NCBI RefSeq assembly: GCF_900091845.1
Contig: NZ_FMCI01000378.1
Location: 1-59,466 of the forward strand
Length of the DNA: 59,466 bases
Direction: 5' to 3'
Source of the DNA: Streptomyces sp. SolWspMP-5a-2
GTDB lineage: Bacteria; Actinomycetota; Actinomycetes; Streptomycetales; Streptomycetaceae
Shown here: positions 1-8,827 of the stretch, piece after piece
Layout of the letters: each line of letters starts with the position of its first letter
Numbering within the stretch: the stretch's first letter is position 1
The notes under the pieces: generated by a model
The model's input: the letters and a program-made list of their open reading frames with translations, nothing else
Told to the model about the DNA's origin: nothing
The model's database searches: none
Made by a program: the position numbers and the translations under genes

Positions 1-11
1 GGGAAGCGGCT

Positions 12-47
12 CGGGCCGCCGCCCCGCGGGTGCGGGACGGCGGCCCG
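12..47. terminator. Hairpin downstream of the substrate-binding lipoprotein gene
   Basis: A 10-bp perfect inverted repeat (CGGGCCGCCG at 12-21 and its complement at 38-47) lies just past the stop codon of the leftward lipoprotein gene. There is no clear T-run, as is usual for Streptomyces terminators. Confidence 0.6.
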
Positions 48-65
48 GGGCCGAGCGGGTACCGG

Positions 66-2276
66 TCAGTTCCCGGAGGCAGCGGCGGACGGCTTGACGC
101 CGTTCTTCAGGAAGCCCATGTCCTGGTAGACCGGGGTCTGGAAGCCGAAGGAACCGGCGTTGGCGAGGTCCTTGCGGGCCGCGGTGAGCTGCGGGCGCTG
201 GTAGAGCGGGATGGATCCGGCGGAGGCCCAGATCCGGGAGTCGGCCTTGCGCAGCAGAGAGCGGCTCTCGTCCTCGTCGAGCGTGCCCGCCGCACGGTCG
301 AACAACTGATCGACCTGGTCGGTGCCGACCCGGGTGTAGTTCTGCTCGACGTTCAGGGAACCGTCGGCCGCGGGCACCGGCTTGGCGTAGATCGGCCGGG
401 CGTCGGTGGCCGGGAACGCGGAGGCGGGCCACGAGTAGAGCGCCAGGTCGTACTGGCCGGACGCGATGTGGTCCTTGAAGTAGCTGCTGTCCGACACCTT
501 GGTGATGTCGGTCCTGATGCCGACCCGCTCCAGCATGGTGCCGATCCGCTCGGCCACCGCCCGCAGCGAGCCGGAGCCCGCGCCCGACGGCAGCACGAAC
601 CGCAGGGTCAGCGGCTTGCCGTCCTTGGCCAGCGGGCCGGGCGCGGGCGCCGGGGCCGCGGTGCCCTTGGGGGCGTAGGCACCGGCCGCGCCGCCCTGCT
701 TGAGGTGCGCCTCGCCGCCGTACTGCCTGCCGTCCGCGAGGTGCCTGGAGCCGCTCTCGCCGCCGTCGTGGTCCTTCTTGTCCTCGCCGTCGCCGTGGCC
801 CTTGTTGTCCTCGCCGACGATGTACGCGCCGTCGCTGCCGCCCTCGGACTCGTCCTGCGACTTCCTGCCCTCGGAACCGGCCGCCTTCTCGCCCTTCTTC
901 TTGTCCTTGACCGGGGCGCCCGGCACCCACCCGGCGTCGGCGAGCAGCGCCTGCGCCTCGGCCGTGTCCTGACCGCCGATCGCGCCGCTGTTGTCGGCGT
1001 AGGCGGCCTGCCCGGAGAGCGCCAGATGGCTGCCGACGGGCACCGCGGGCAGTCCGAGCGGCTTCAGCACGACCTGGGCGAGCGCCTCCCGGTCGAGGGC
1101 GCGGGCCACCGCCCTGCGCACCCGCTCGTCCGCGAGCGGGCCCTCCGAACCGTTCAGGGCGAGCTGCGTGAAGGCGGGTTCGAGCGACTTGCGGACCTCG
1201 AAGCCGCGCAGCGCCTCCTGCTGGCGCTCGTACTTCGCGATCGCCTTGCGCTCCTTCTTGCGGGCGAGCACTTCCTCGTCCGAGGCGTCCTCGTCGCTGC
1301 CGTGCGCCCGCGCCCAGGAGCCCAGCGGCTTCGCGGCGGTCCGGCCGGAGCCCGTCTGCGGGGAGGCGCCCTGAGACGGGGCGCCGCTCGCGCCGCCGTT
1401 CCCGGCGACGGAGATCCGGGAGGCGGTGTCCGCGTCGACGTCCGCGAGGTCGATCTTCCCCGCGGCCAGCGCGGCGGCCCGCTTGGAGCGCTGCACGGCC
1501 ATCAGGTCGATCTCGGAGAGCTTCGCCGGGCGGCCCCACCAACGGGGGTTGCGGGTGAGGGAGATCTCGTCCTCGGCGCGGTCGACCTTCTTCACCGCGA
1601 ACGGGCCCGCGGTGACCTTGAGCTTGCGGCGCGCGCCGTCGTTGAAGGAGTCGGGGGTGCCCATGACGGACTTCGGGTACAGCGGCGAGAACAGCGAGCG
1701 CCAGTCGGTGTACGGGCGCTTGAAGGTGACCTTGACCTCCAGGTCGCTGGCGCCCCGCTCGATCTTCTCGATGCGGTCGTACCCGGCGTTGCGGGCGGTC
1801 CAGTAGGCGCTGTCCTTGCCGGACAGGGCGCGCCACTGGGCGGCGAAGTCGGCGGCGCCGATCTCCCGGCCGTCGCTCCAGACCGCCTGCTGGTTCAGCT
1901 TGTAGAGCACGACCTGCCGGGGCTCGCTCTCGACGACCTTGGCGGTCTCCAGGTAGTCCGCGTCCCGCTGCGGCCGCCCCTGCGCGTCCAGCCGGAACAT
2001 CGCGGGCAGGGTGGCCTGCGCGATCCGGTTGGTGGCCGCGTCGGCGTCCGCCTGGTAGGCGTTCAGGGTCTCGGGGATGTCGTCCACGGCCCAGCGCAGG
2101 GTGCCGCCGTCGGCGACCTGGTCGCGGGCGGCGGGCGCGATGTCCTGCCCGGCGAGCGGGCGGCCGGCCTCGTCCTCGGAACTGCATCCGGCGAGTGCGG
2201 GGACCGCGAGCGCGCCCGCGGCAAGGAAGGCGACCGAGCGCATGACCGCGCGCAGTCCGACGCCGTGGTGGGACAT
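66..2276 (-). CDS. ABC transporter substrate-binding lipoprotein (SBP family 5, peptide/LpqW-like)
   Basis: A 736-residue extracytoplasmic solute-binding protein. The N-terminus has a signal peptide ending in a lipobox (LAGC), so the mature protein should be lipid-anchored outside the membrane. The body matches family 5 oligopeptide-binding proteins, with the segment around TLRWAVDDIPETLNAYQ and two lobes. Two long Gly/Ser/Lys/Asp-rich insertions, including an EGRKSQDESEGG-like stretch, interrupt the fold; such inserts occur in the LpqW-like actinobacterial branch. The start at 2276 was chosen because GGAGG lies about 8 nt upstream and the signal peptide begins directly after it; the open frame continues upstream without coding character. 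No transporter permease or ATPase genes are adjacent, so its partner is unknown. Confidence 0.88.
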   Translation of the reverse strand: MSHHGVGLRAVMRSVAFLAAGALAVPALAGCSSEDEAGRPLAGQDIAPAARDQVADGGTLRWAVDDIPETLNAYQADADAATNRIAQATLPAMFRLDAQGRPQRDADYLETAKVVESEPRQVVLYKLNQQAVWSDGREIGAADFAAQWRALSGKDSAYWTARNAGYDRIEKIERGASDLEVKVTFKRPYTDWRSLFSPLYPKSVMGTPDSFNDGARRKLKVTAGPFAVKKVDRAEDEISLTRNPRWWGRPAKLSEIDLMAVQRSKRAAALAAGKIDLADVDADTASRISVAGNGGASGAPSQGASPQTGSGRTAAKPLGSWARAHGSDEDASDEEVLARKKERKAIAKYERQQEALRGFEVRKSLEPAFTQLALNGSEGPLADERVRRAVARALDREALAQVVLKPLGLPAVPVGSHLALSGQAAYADNSGAIGGQDTAEAQALLADAGWVPGAPVKDKKKGEKAAGSEGRKSQDESEGGSDGAYIVGEDNKGHGDGEDKKDHDGGESGSRHLADGRQYGGEAHLKQGGAAGAYAPKGTAAPAPAPGPLAKDGKPLTLRFVLPSGAGSGSLRAVAERIGTMLERVGIRTDITKVSDSSYFKDHIASGQYDLALYSWPASAFPATDARPIYAKPVPAADGSLNVEQNYTRVGTDQVDQLFDRAAGTLDEDESRSLLRKADSRIWASAGSIPLYQRPQLTAARKDLANAGSFGFQTPVYQDMGFLKNGVKPSAAASGN

Positions 2277-2698
2277 GTCGTCTACCTCCGGGAGGGGGCC
2301 GCCGCCGATCTCGTTTGGCGGTATTTGGAGCTGATCAGATCTATGCGGCCCACTGAAGAGGACGGGGTCCCGCGGTCGGGGGCGACACGGCGACACGCGC
2401 GCCGAACCCCACCCGTGCGGCGCAACCGGCGCGGGGGCGGCTGCGCCATAGGCGGGAACGTTTCCTCCACGGCGTCCGTGCAGAGCCCGCCTGGGGTCGT
2501 CCGGCCCCCGTCCGGGGCCCACCGGGGCCCACCGGGGCCCACCGGGGCCCGCCCGGGGCTTCCCGGGGACGACCGCATCCGCGCGCCCCCGCCAATCCGT
2601 GCACATGCCTTCCCAGCGCCGGGTGTGACGCGCAACACTCGCAGGCGCATGAACGTCCCCGCCCAGGGCAGTGCCGCCCGCGGAAGTGAGGTCACGTC
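2277..2698. other. Non-coding spacer between the divergent lipoprotein and sdh-associated genes
   Basis: About 420 nt with no convincing gene. Its middle holds a G/C-block tandem repeat, listed separately. It should carry the promoters for both flanking genes, but no clear -35/-10 pair was recognised. Confidence 0.6.
2510..2557. repeat. 10-nt G/C-block tandem repeat (ACCGGGGCCC)
   Basis: Three perfect head-to-tail copies of ACCGGGGCCC occupy 2521-2550, flanked by degenerate copies on both sides. Five evenly spaced runs of four G give G-quadruplex potential on the + strand, and each GGGGCCC block is also self-complementary. Confidence 0.85.
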
Positions 2699-2986
2699 AT
2701 GTCCGTGCACGACGAACTGACATCGGTCCAGCGCAGCCTCGACGAGCTGCTCAGGTCCGTCGGACGGCTGGAGAAGCAGCTGGGCACCGGCGGCCTGGAG
2801 ATGCGCCGGGTCCGCAACGACGCCAACCACCTGCGCGAGAGCATCGCCCTGCTGCGCGACACCGCGGCCTCCCCCGCCGCCCGGCGCACCGATCTCGTCC
2901 CCATCCCCGACACCCCGTACGACACCAGCCTGTGGACGGACTCGGACGACGAGGGACTCGGCGCCCGCGACCGCCACGCCCCCTGA
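2699..2986 (+). CDS. Small conserved hypothetical protein preceding the succinate dehydrogenase operon
   Basis: A 95-residue, probably cytoplasmic protein. The first 60 residues form a predicted amphipathic helix or coiled coil (LDELLRSVGRLEKQLG then MRRVRNDANHLRESIALL), followed by a disordered acidic tail. There is no signal peptide or membrane segment. A purine-rich GGAAGTGAGG precedes the ATG. It ends 18 nt before the membrane subunit of succinate dehydrogenase on the same strand, so it is probably co-transcribed. The family is not recognised and no function is assigned. Confidence 0.75.
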   Translation: MSVHDELTSVQRSLDELLRSVGRLEKQLGTGGLEMRRVRNDANHLRESIALLRDTAASPAARRTDLVPIPDTPYDTSLWTDSDDEGLGARDRHAP

Positions 2987-3004
2987 CCCGACCGGAGTCA
3001 AGCA

Positions 3005-3826
3005 TTGGCCACTGGTACGGAACCCCATCCCGACGGCCGCGGCGTGCGCACCGCGACGCGTGCCGCGATCTCCGCCCGTCATCTGCGCACCGACCGCTGG
3101 TGGCTGTCCCCCGCGGGAACGGCGGCGGGCCTGCTCGCCTTCGTCGTCTACTCGACCTGGCGGGCCTTCGCCGACGCGCACTACTACTCCGCGCCCTACG
3201 TGTCGCCGTTCTACTCGCCCTGTCTCGCCGAGCGCTGCCAGACCATGCACAGCGGCCCCAACGCGGACCTGTTCGGCAGTTGGTGGGCGCTCTCCCCGGC
3301 GATCATCATCCTGGTCTTCCCGCTGGGCTTCCGGCTGACCTGCTACTACTACCGCAAGGCCTACTACCGGGGCTTCTGGGCCTCCCCGCCGGCCTGCGCG
3401 GTCGCCGAGCCGCACGCGACGTACTCGGGCGAGACCCGCTTCCCGCTCGTCCTGCAGAACCTGCACCGGTACTTCTTCTACGCGGCGATCCTGGTCGCGG
3501 GCGTGCTCACCTACGACACCGTGCTCGCGTTCCGCGACTCCGGGCACCACTGGGGCCACATGGGCCTCGGCACCCTGCTGTTCGTCGTCAACGTGGCGCT
3601 GATCTGGGCGTACACCCTCTCCTGCCACTCCTGCCGGCACATCGTCGGCGGCAAGCTCAAGCACTTCTCCCGGCACCCCGTGCGCTACCGGGCCTGGCGG
3701 TTCGTCGGCACGCTGAACGCCCGTCACATGCTGCTCGCCTGGGCCTCGCTGGTGAGCGTGGGAGTGACCGACTTCTACGTCTACCTGCTCTCGTCCGGTG
3801 CCTTCGACGATCCGAGGTTCTTCTGA
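3005..3826 (+). CDS. Succinate dehydrogenase/fumarate reductase cytochrome b-like membrane subunit
   Basis: A 273-residue polytopic membrane protein that should anchor the dehydrogenase and pass electrons to menaquinone through heme b. It has about five hydrophobic helices with histidines inside or next to them (HRYFFYAAILVAG, GHHWGHMGLG, CHSCRHIVGG) as candidate heme ligands. It starts at TTG 3005, with GGAG about 9 nt upstream. Its TGA shares one base with the ATG of the flavoprotein gene (TGATG), indicating translational coupling. Actinobacteria often have this fused, long single membrane subunit instead of separate SdhC and SdhD. Assignment rests on operon position as well as sequence. 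Confidence 0.85.
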   Translation: MATGTEPHPDGRGVRTATRAAISARHLRTDRWWLSPAGTAAGLLAFVVYSTWRAFADAHYYSAPYVSPFYSPCLAERCQTMHSGPNADLFGSWWALSPAIIILVFPLGFRLTCYYYRKAYYRGFWASPPACAVAEPHATYSGETRFPLVLQNLHRYFFYAAILVAGVLTYDTVLAFRDSGHHWGHMGLGTLLFVVNVALIWAYTLSCHSCRHIVGGKLKHFSRHPVRYRAWRFVGTLNARHMLLAWASLVSVGVTDFYVYLLSSGAFDDPRFF

Positions 3827-5763
3827 TGTCCGTGGTCGACCGCCAGGAGTGGGACGTCGTCGTGATCGGCGCGGGCGGCGCCGGACTGCGAGCCGCCATC
3901 GAGGCCCGCGAGCGCGGCGCGAGAACGGCGGTCGTCTGCAAGTCGCTGTTCGGCAAGGCGCACACGGTGATGGCCGAGGGCGGCATCGCGGCGGCCATGG
4001 GCAACGTCAACTCAGGCGACGGCTGGCAGGTCCACTTCCGGGACACGCTGCGCGGCGGCAAGTTCCTCAACCAGTGGCGGATGGCCGAGCTGCACGCCAA
4101 GGAGGCCCCGGACCGGGTCTGGGAGCTGGAGACCTGGGGCGCCCTCTTCGACCGCACCGCCGACGGCCGCATATCGCAGCGCAACTTCGGCGGCCACGAG
4201 TACCCGCGCCTCGCGCACGTCGGCGACCGCACCGGGCTCGAACTGATCCGCACCCTCCAGCAGAAGATCGTCGCGCTCCAGCAGCAGGACAAGGCGGAGA
4301 CCGGGGAGTACGAGTCCCGGCTCAAGGTGTTCCAGGAGTGCACGGTCACCCGGGTGCTGAAGGACGGCGACCGGGTCTCCGGCGTCTTCGGCTACGAGCG
4401 CGAGTCCGGCCGCTTCCTGGTCCTGGAGGCACCGTCGGTGGTCGTCGCCACCGGCGGCATCGGCAAGTCCTTCAAGGTGACGTCGAACTCGTGGGAGTAC
4501 ACCGGCGACGGCCACGCGCTGGCCCTGCTCGCCGGGGCGCCGCTGCTGAACATGGAGTTCGTGCAGTTCCACCCCACGGGCATGGTCTGGCCGCCGTCGG
4601 TGAAGGGCATCCTCGTCACCGAGTCGGTGCGCGGCGACGGCGGGGTCCTGCGCAACTCCGAGGGCAAGCGGTTCATGTTCGACTACATCCCCGACGTCTT
4701 CAAGGAGAAGTACGCCGAGTCGGAGGACGAGGGCGACCGCTGGTACGAGGACCCCGACCACCACCGGCGGCCCCCGGAACTGCTCCCCCGCGACGAGGTC
4801 GCCCGCGCCATCAACTCCGAGGTCAAGGCGGGCCGCGGCTCCCCGCACGGCGGGGTCTTCCTCGACGTGTCGACGCGCATGCCGGCCGAGGTGATCAGGC
4901 GCCGGCTGCCGTCCATGTACCACCAGTTCAAGGAGCTGGCCGACGTCGACATCACGGCGGAGGCGATGGAGGTCGGGCCCACCTGCCACTACGTGATGGG
5001 CGGCATCGCCGTCGACTCGGACACGGCCGCCGCGCGCGGGGTGCCGGGCCTGTACGCGGCGGGCGAGGTGGCGGGCGGCATGCACGGCTCCAACCGGCTC
5101 GGCGGCAACTCCCTCTCCGACCTGCTGGTCTTCGGCCGCCGGGCGGGACGGCACGCAGCCGAGCACGCGGCGGAGCAGACGGCCGGACGGCCCGCGGTGG
5201 ACGACGCCCAGGTGGACGCCGCGGCGGCCGAGGCGCTGCGCCCGTTCTCCGCCGAGGGCCCGGGGGCCGACCCGGAGACGGCCGCCGCCCGCGCCCCGGA
5301 GAACCCGTACACCCTCCACCAGGAACTCCAGCAGACCATGAACGACCTGGTCGGCATCATCCGCCGGGAGGGCGAGATGGAGCAGGCCCTCGAACGCCTC
5401 TCCGACCTGCGGGTACGGGCCGCGCGGGCGGGGGTTGAGGGCCACCGCCAGTTCAACCCGGGCTGGCACCTCGCCCTGGACCTGCGAAACATGCTGCTGG
5501 TCAGCGAGTGCGTGGCGCGGGCCGCGCTGGAGCGCACCGAGTCGCGCGGCGGCCACACCCGCGAGGACCACCCGGCGATGGAACGGCGGTGGCGCCACGT
5601 CAACCTGCTGTGCGCGCTCGCCGACCGGGACCCGGCCGACCCGGCGCCCGGACAGATCACCCTGACCCGCGAGGACACCCAGCCCATCCGCCCGGACCTG
5701 CTCGCCCTCTTCGAGAAGGAGGAGCTGGTCAAGTACCTGGCCGAAGAGGAGCTCTACGAGTGA
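3826..5763 (+). CDS. sdhA: Succinate dehydrogenase (or fumarate reductase) flavoprotein subunit
   Basis: A 645-residue catalytic subunit that oxidises succinate to fumarate with covalently bound FAD. Near the N-terminus is the dinucleotide-binding fold (GAGGAGLRAAIEA), followed by the HTVMAEGGIAAAMGN segment whose histidine carries FAD. HPTGMV and the later HGSNRLGGNSLSDLLVFGRRAG segment are family signatures, and the C-terminal domain contains RGGHTREDHP. The start at 3826 overlaps the preceding stop codon by one base. The stop at 5763 overlaps the GTG of the iron-sulphur subunit gene, so all three subunits are tightly coupled. Length is normal. Confidence 0.97.
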   Translation: MSVVDRQEWDVVVIGAGGAGLRAAIEARERGARTAVVCKSLFGKAHTVMAEGGIAAAMGNVNSGDGWQVHFRDTLRGGKFLNQWRMAELHAKEAPDRVWELETWGALFDRTADGRISQRNFGGHEYPRLAHVGDRTGLELIRTLQQKIVALQQQDKAETGEYESRLKVFQECTVTRVLKDGDRVSGVFGYERESGRFLVLEAPSVVVATGGIGKSFKVTSNSWEYTGDGHALALLAGAPLLNMEFVQFHPTGMVWPPSVKGILVTESVRGDGGVLRNSEGKRFMFDYIPDVFKEKYAESEDEGDRWYEDPDHHRRPPELLPRDEVARAINSEVKAGRGSPHGGVFLDVSTRMPAEVIRRRLPSMYHQFKELADVDITAEAMEVGPTCHYVMGGIAVDSDTAAARGVPGLYAAGEVAGGMHGSNRLGGNSLSDLLVFGRRAGRHAAEHAAEQTAGRPAVDDAQVDAAAAEALRPFSAEGPGADPETAAARAPENPYTLHQELQQTMNDLVGIIRREGEMEQALERLSDLRVRAARAGVEGHRQFNPGWHLALDLRNMLLVSECVARAALERTESRGGHTREDHPAMERRWRHVNLLCALADRDPADPAPGQITLTREDTQPIRPDLLALFEKEELVKYLAEEELYE

Positions 5764-6542
5764 GCAGCTACGAGGCCCGCTTCAAGGTGTGGCGGGGCGA
5801 TGTGCGCGGCGGCGGCCTGGCGGAGTTCACCGTCGAGGTGAACGACGGCGAGGTGGTCCTCGACATCGTCCACCGCATCCAGGCCACCCAGGCGCCCGAC
5901 CTCGCCGTCCGCTGGAACTGCAAGGCGGGCAAGTGCGGTTCGTGCTCGGCGGAGATCAACGGCCGTCCGCGGCTGCTGTGCATGACCCGCATGTCGGTCT
6001 TCACGCAGGACGAGACGATCACCGTCACCCCGCTGCGCGCCTTCCCCGTCGTGCGCGACCTGGTCACGGACGTCGGCTTCAACTACGCGAAGGCCAGGGA
6101 GGTCCCGGCGTTCGTGCCGCCGCCGGGGGTCGCGCCGGGCGACTACCGGATGGCCCAGCGGGACGTGGACCGCTCGCAGGAGTTCCGCAAGTGCATCGAG
6201 TGCTTCCTGTGCCAGGACACCTGCCATGTGGTGCGCGACCACGAGGAGAACAAACCGGCCTTCGCGGGCCCGCGGTTCCTGATGCGGGTCGCGGAGCTGG
6301 ACATGCACCCGCTGGACGCGGCCGCCGAAACCGGCCTCGACCGCAAGACCACCGCGCAGGACGAGCACGGGCTCGGCTACTGCAACATCACCAAGTGCTG
6401 CACGGAGGTCTGCCCGGAGGGCATCAGGATCACGGACAACGCGCTGATCCCGCTGAAGGAACGCGCGGCCGACCGCAAGTACGACCCGCTGGTCTGGCTG
6501 GGCTCGAAGATCGGACGGCGCACCACGGACCGGCCCCGGTAG
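5760..6542 (+). CDS. sdhB: Succinate dehydrogenase (or fumarate reductase) iron-sulphur subunit
   Basis: A 260-residue electron-transfer subunit carrying three clusters between flavoprotein and membrane anchor. The plant-type ferredoxin domain has CKAGKCGSC plus a later Cys in RPRLLC for the 2Fe-2S cluster. The C-terminal domain has CIECFLCQDTC and CNITKCCTEVCPEG for the remaining clusters. It starts at GTG 5760, overlapping the flavoprotein stop by 4 nt, and is the last gene of the operon. Confidence 0.97.
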   Translation: MSSYEARFKVWRGDVRGGGLAEFTVEVNDGEVVLDIVHRIQATQAPDLAVRWNCKAGKCGSCSAEINGRPRLLCMTRMSVFTQDETITVTPLRAFPVVRDLVTDVGFNYAKAREVPAFVPPPGVAPGDYRMAQRDVDRSQEFRKCIECFLCQDTCHVVRDHEENKPAFAGPRFLMRVAELDMHPLDAAAETGLDRKTTAQDEHGLGYCNITKCCTEVCPEGIRITDNALIPLKERAADRKYDPLVWLGSKIGRRTTDRPR

Positions 6543-6930
6543 CCGCGCCCCGAAGCCCCGCGGGCGGGCGGGGGTGCGGGTCTCGTCCGGCGGCCCGCAC
6601 CCAGCCCCCGCGGTACGCCGTCCGGTCGGCCTCCGTGGCCGCGAAGTCCACGTACCGGGCGACGCCGAAGCGCGCCCGGTCGGCGTCCGCGCGGGACAGC
6701 CCCGGCCTGACCCCGCGGACGGCGGCCGGGACGGTCTCGGCGCGGGCCAGGTGACCGGGCCCGGTCTCGTGGAAGAACGGCAGCCCCCTCAGCAGGTCCG
6801 TCGACTCGGGGGTGGCCGCGAGGGCGAGCGAGGTCCGCCGGGCGGACGCCACGATCGCGGTGCGCGGGGCGGCCCGCTCCAGGCTGCCTCGTCCCTCGTG
6901 CGCCGTCCCACCGTTCACCGCGCGCCCCAC
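6430..6930 (-). CDS. Uncertain ORF or gene remnant opposite the end of sdhB
   Basis: From about 6600 to 6900 this minus-strand frame has almost uniformly G/C third codon positions, like a real Streptomyces gene. The central text (RARFGVARYVDFAATEADRTAYRGGW) looks protein-like. The frame then runs without a stop into the antisense of sdhB, with decaying codon bias, overlapping it by 113 nt. It could be a truncated or frameshifted gene whose natural stop was lost. The family is not recognised. The rest of the 6543-6982 gap holds nothing else I can support. Confidence 0.3.
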   Translation of the reverse strand: MGRAVNGGTAHEGRGSLERAAPRTAIVASARRTSLALAATPESTDLLRGLPFFHETGPGHLARAETVPAAVRGVRPGLSRADADRARFGVARYVDFAATEADRTAYRGGWVRAAGRDPHPRPPAGLRGAATGAGPWCAVRSSSPARPAGRTCGRPRVPSAGSARCP

Positions 6931-6982
6931 GGGGGACGCACCCCGCTCGCGCGCCCGCTTTCCTGCTCATACGCTCCGAAAT

Positions 6983-8731
6983 GTGACGTCATCCCTGATA
7001 CGGGGGCGGCCAAGACGCCGCGCTCCGTCCCTCCTGTCCGCGCGCCTGCTGCACACCGTGCTGGGCGGGCTGGCCGGTGTGGTGTGGCTGGTGCTGCCCG
7101 GGGTGACGACCGACAGCGCGGCCCCGGTTCCACCGGTGCCCGCGACGACCGCGCCCGCGTCCGGCGCCGCGACCCCGCCGGGCCCGGTGCCCTCCCCCGT
7201 GCCCGGACCCGCGTCCGTCCCGTCGGCCGAGGGGACCTCCACCGCCGACCTGGCGCTCCCCCTGGTCGTGCTCGTCGCCGCCCTGGTCCTCGGCGGGTAC
7301 GGGTATCTGCGGCGCACCCGGCGGGTCAGGACCAGGACCACCCCCGGCGGGACGGCCGCCGTCGCCACCGCCCCGCCCCCGCAGGCGGAGACGGACGAAC
7401 GGGCGCGGGCGCTGCTCGTCGCCGCCGACGACTGGGTGCGGGTCGGCCGGGAGGAACTGGACTTCGCCGGGGCGCGGCTCGGGGCGACGGCCGTCGAGCC
7501 CTTCGCGCGGGCGGTGCGGGAGGCGGCGGCCGAACTGTCGGCCGCCTGCCGGATGCGGCGCCGCCACGACGAGGGGCCGCCGGGCGACCGGGAGGCGCGG
7601 CGGCACCTGCTCGCCGGGATCGTCGGGCGGTGCGAGGAGGCGGGACGGCGCCTCGACGCGGACGCGGCGGCCTTCGACCGGCTGCGCGGGCTCGACCCGG
7701 GGTCCGCGCCGGGGGTGGTGGACGCGCTGGTGGTCGCCGAGACGCGGTTCCGTGCACTGGCCGGGCACACCGGCCGGGTGGCGGAGCGGCTCGCGCGGCT
7801 CGGCGGACGGTACGGGGGCACGGTGACGGAACCGGTCACCGGCTACGTCGAACAGGCCAAGGACCGGCTGGTGTTCACGACGTTCCGGCTCAACGAGGCC
7901 CGGCAGGCGGCGGATCGGGGCGAGCGGGACCGGGCGGCCCGGCATCTGCGGTCGGCGGAGGGCGGGATCGCGCAGGCCGCCGCCTTCCTGGACGGCGTGG
8001 AGCGTCTCGCCGCCGACCTGGAGTCGGCCGAGCGGCTGCTTCCGGCCACGCTGACCGGTGCCGAGGCGGAGATCGCGGGGACGCGCGGGACGGCGCGGGA
8101 GAACGCGGAGGCGGCGCGCGGCGACGGCGCGGAACCGCCGGTGACCGCGCGGGGGCACCGGTTCGTCCGCCCCGGCGGTTCGGGCGCGCGGCCCGCGCAG
8201 CCGCTGCTGCCCGCGGACACCCTGCTGGCCCGCGCCGATGTCGCCGACGCCGTCCTGGCCGCGGTCCGCACCGCGGCGACGGCGGGACCCTTCGACCCGG
8301 TCGACGCGCTGCGGCGGGTCACGGTCGCGGTGCTGCCGCTGGCGGCGGGCCGGGCCGGGGCCGTGCCCGCGGCGGCTTCGCTGGTCGCCGCGCACAGCGT
8401 CGCGGACGCCGACACGTTCGTCGGCACGCACCGGGGCGCCGTCGGCCACGAGGCGAGGACGCTGCTGTCGGAGGCGGCGCGCTCCCTCGCGGACGATCCG
8501 CTCGCCGCCGACGCGGCCGCGGTCCGCGCCCGTGAGCTGGCCGAACGCGATGTGCGGGGGTACGGCAACCCGCTGACCGGCGAGAGCGGGCACGAGAGCG
8601 GTCTCGCGGGCGCGGTGCTGGGCGGCGTCCTGCTGCCGCCGCCGGACGGATCAGGACCGGACGGCGTCGGCCCGCCCCCGAGCTTCGGCGGCCCCAGAAC
8701 CTTCCGCCGCCGCGCACCCGAGCCCCTCTGA
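6983..8731 (+). CDS. TPM-domain-family membrane protein lacking the TPM domain
   Basis: A 582-residue membrane protein. Order: a short Arg-rich N-terminus and a hydrophobic signal/anchor (about residues 18-40), a Pro/Ala-rich linker of about 45 residues, a second membrane helix (about 85-105), then a long helical cytoplasmic region. That region contains the QAKDRLVFTTFRLNEAR segment and a GYGNPLTGESGHESGLAGAVLGGVLL-type C-terminus typical of actinobacterial TPM proteins. Those proteins normally carry an extracytoplasmic TPM domain of roughly 120-150 residues between signal peptide and helix; here only the linker remains. The GTG start at 6983 is chosen for the following signal segment; the frame is open further upstream. 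Function is unknown. Confidence 0.8.
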   Translation: MTSSLIRGRPRRRAPSLLSARLLHTVLGGLAGVVWLVLPGVTTDSAAPVPPVPATTAPASGAATPPGPVPSPVPGPASVPSAEGTSTADLALPLVVLVAALVLGGYGYLRRTRRVRTRTTPGGTAAVATAPPPQAETDERARALLVAADDWVRVGREELDFAGARLGATAVEPFARAVREAAAELSAACRMRRRHDEGPPGDREARRHLLAGIVGRCEEAGRRLDADAAAFDRLRGLDPGSAPGVVDALVVAETRFRALAGHTGRVAERLARLGGRYGGTVTEPVTGYVEQAKDRLVFTTFRLNEARQAADRGERDRAARHLRSAEGGIAQAAAFLDGVERLAADLESAERLLPATLTGAEAEIAGTRGTARENAEAARGDGAEPPVTARGHRFVRPGGSGARPAQPLLPADTLLARADVADAVLAAVRTAATAGPFDPVDALRRVTVAVLPLAAGRAGAVPAAASLVAAHSVADADTFVGTHRGAVGHEARTLLSEAARSLADDPLAADAAAVRARELAERDVRGYGNPLTGESGHESGLAGAVLGGVLLPPPDGSGPDGVGPPPSFGGPRTFRRRAPEPL

Positions 8732-8827
8732 CCAACCCGCGCCCGCCCGGGGGAACCGAACCGGCCACCGGTCCCCGATTCCCCCCGGGGGCCCTCCTCG
8801 CTCCCCGGGGTCCGTCCGTTCCGTCGG

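Noticed and set aside
2282..3727. A 481-codon minus-strand frame opposite the sdh membrane subunit
   Set aside because: Antisense shadow of the two real rightward genes; composition is Arg/Gly/Val-rich and it has no domain.
8732..8827. Terminator between the TPM-family and phosphatase genes
   Set aside because: G and C runs are abundant, but no single clean stem-loop could be identified by eye.
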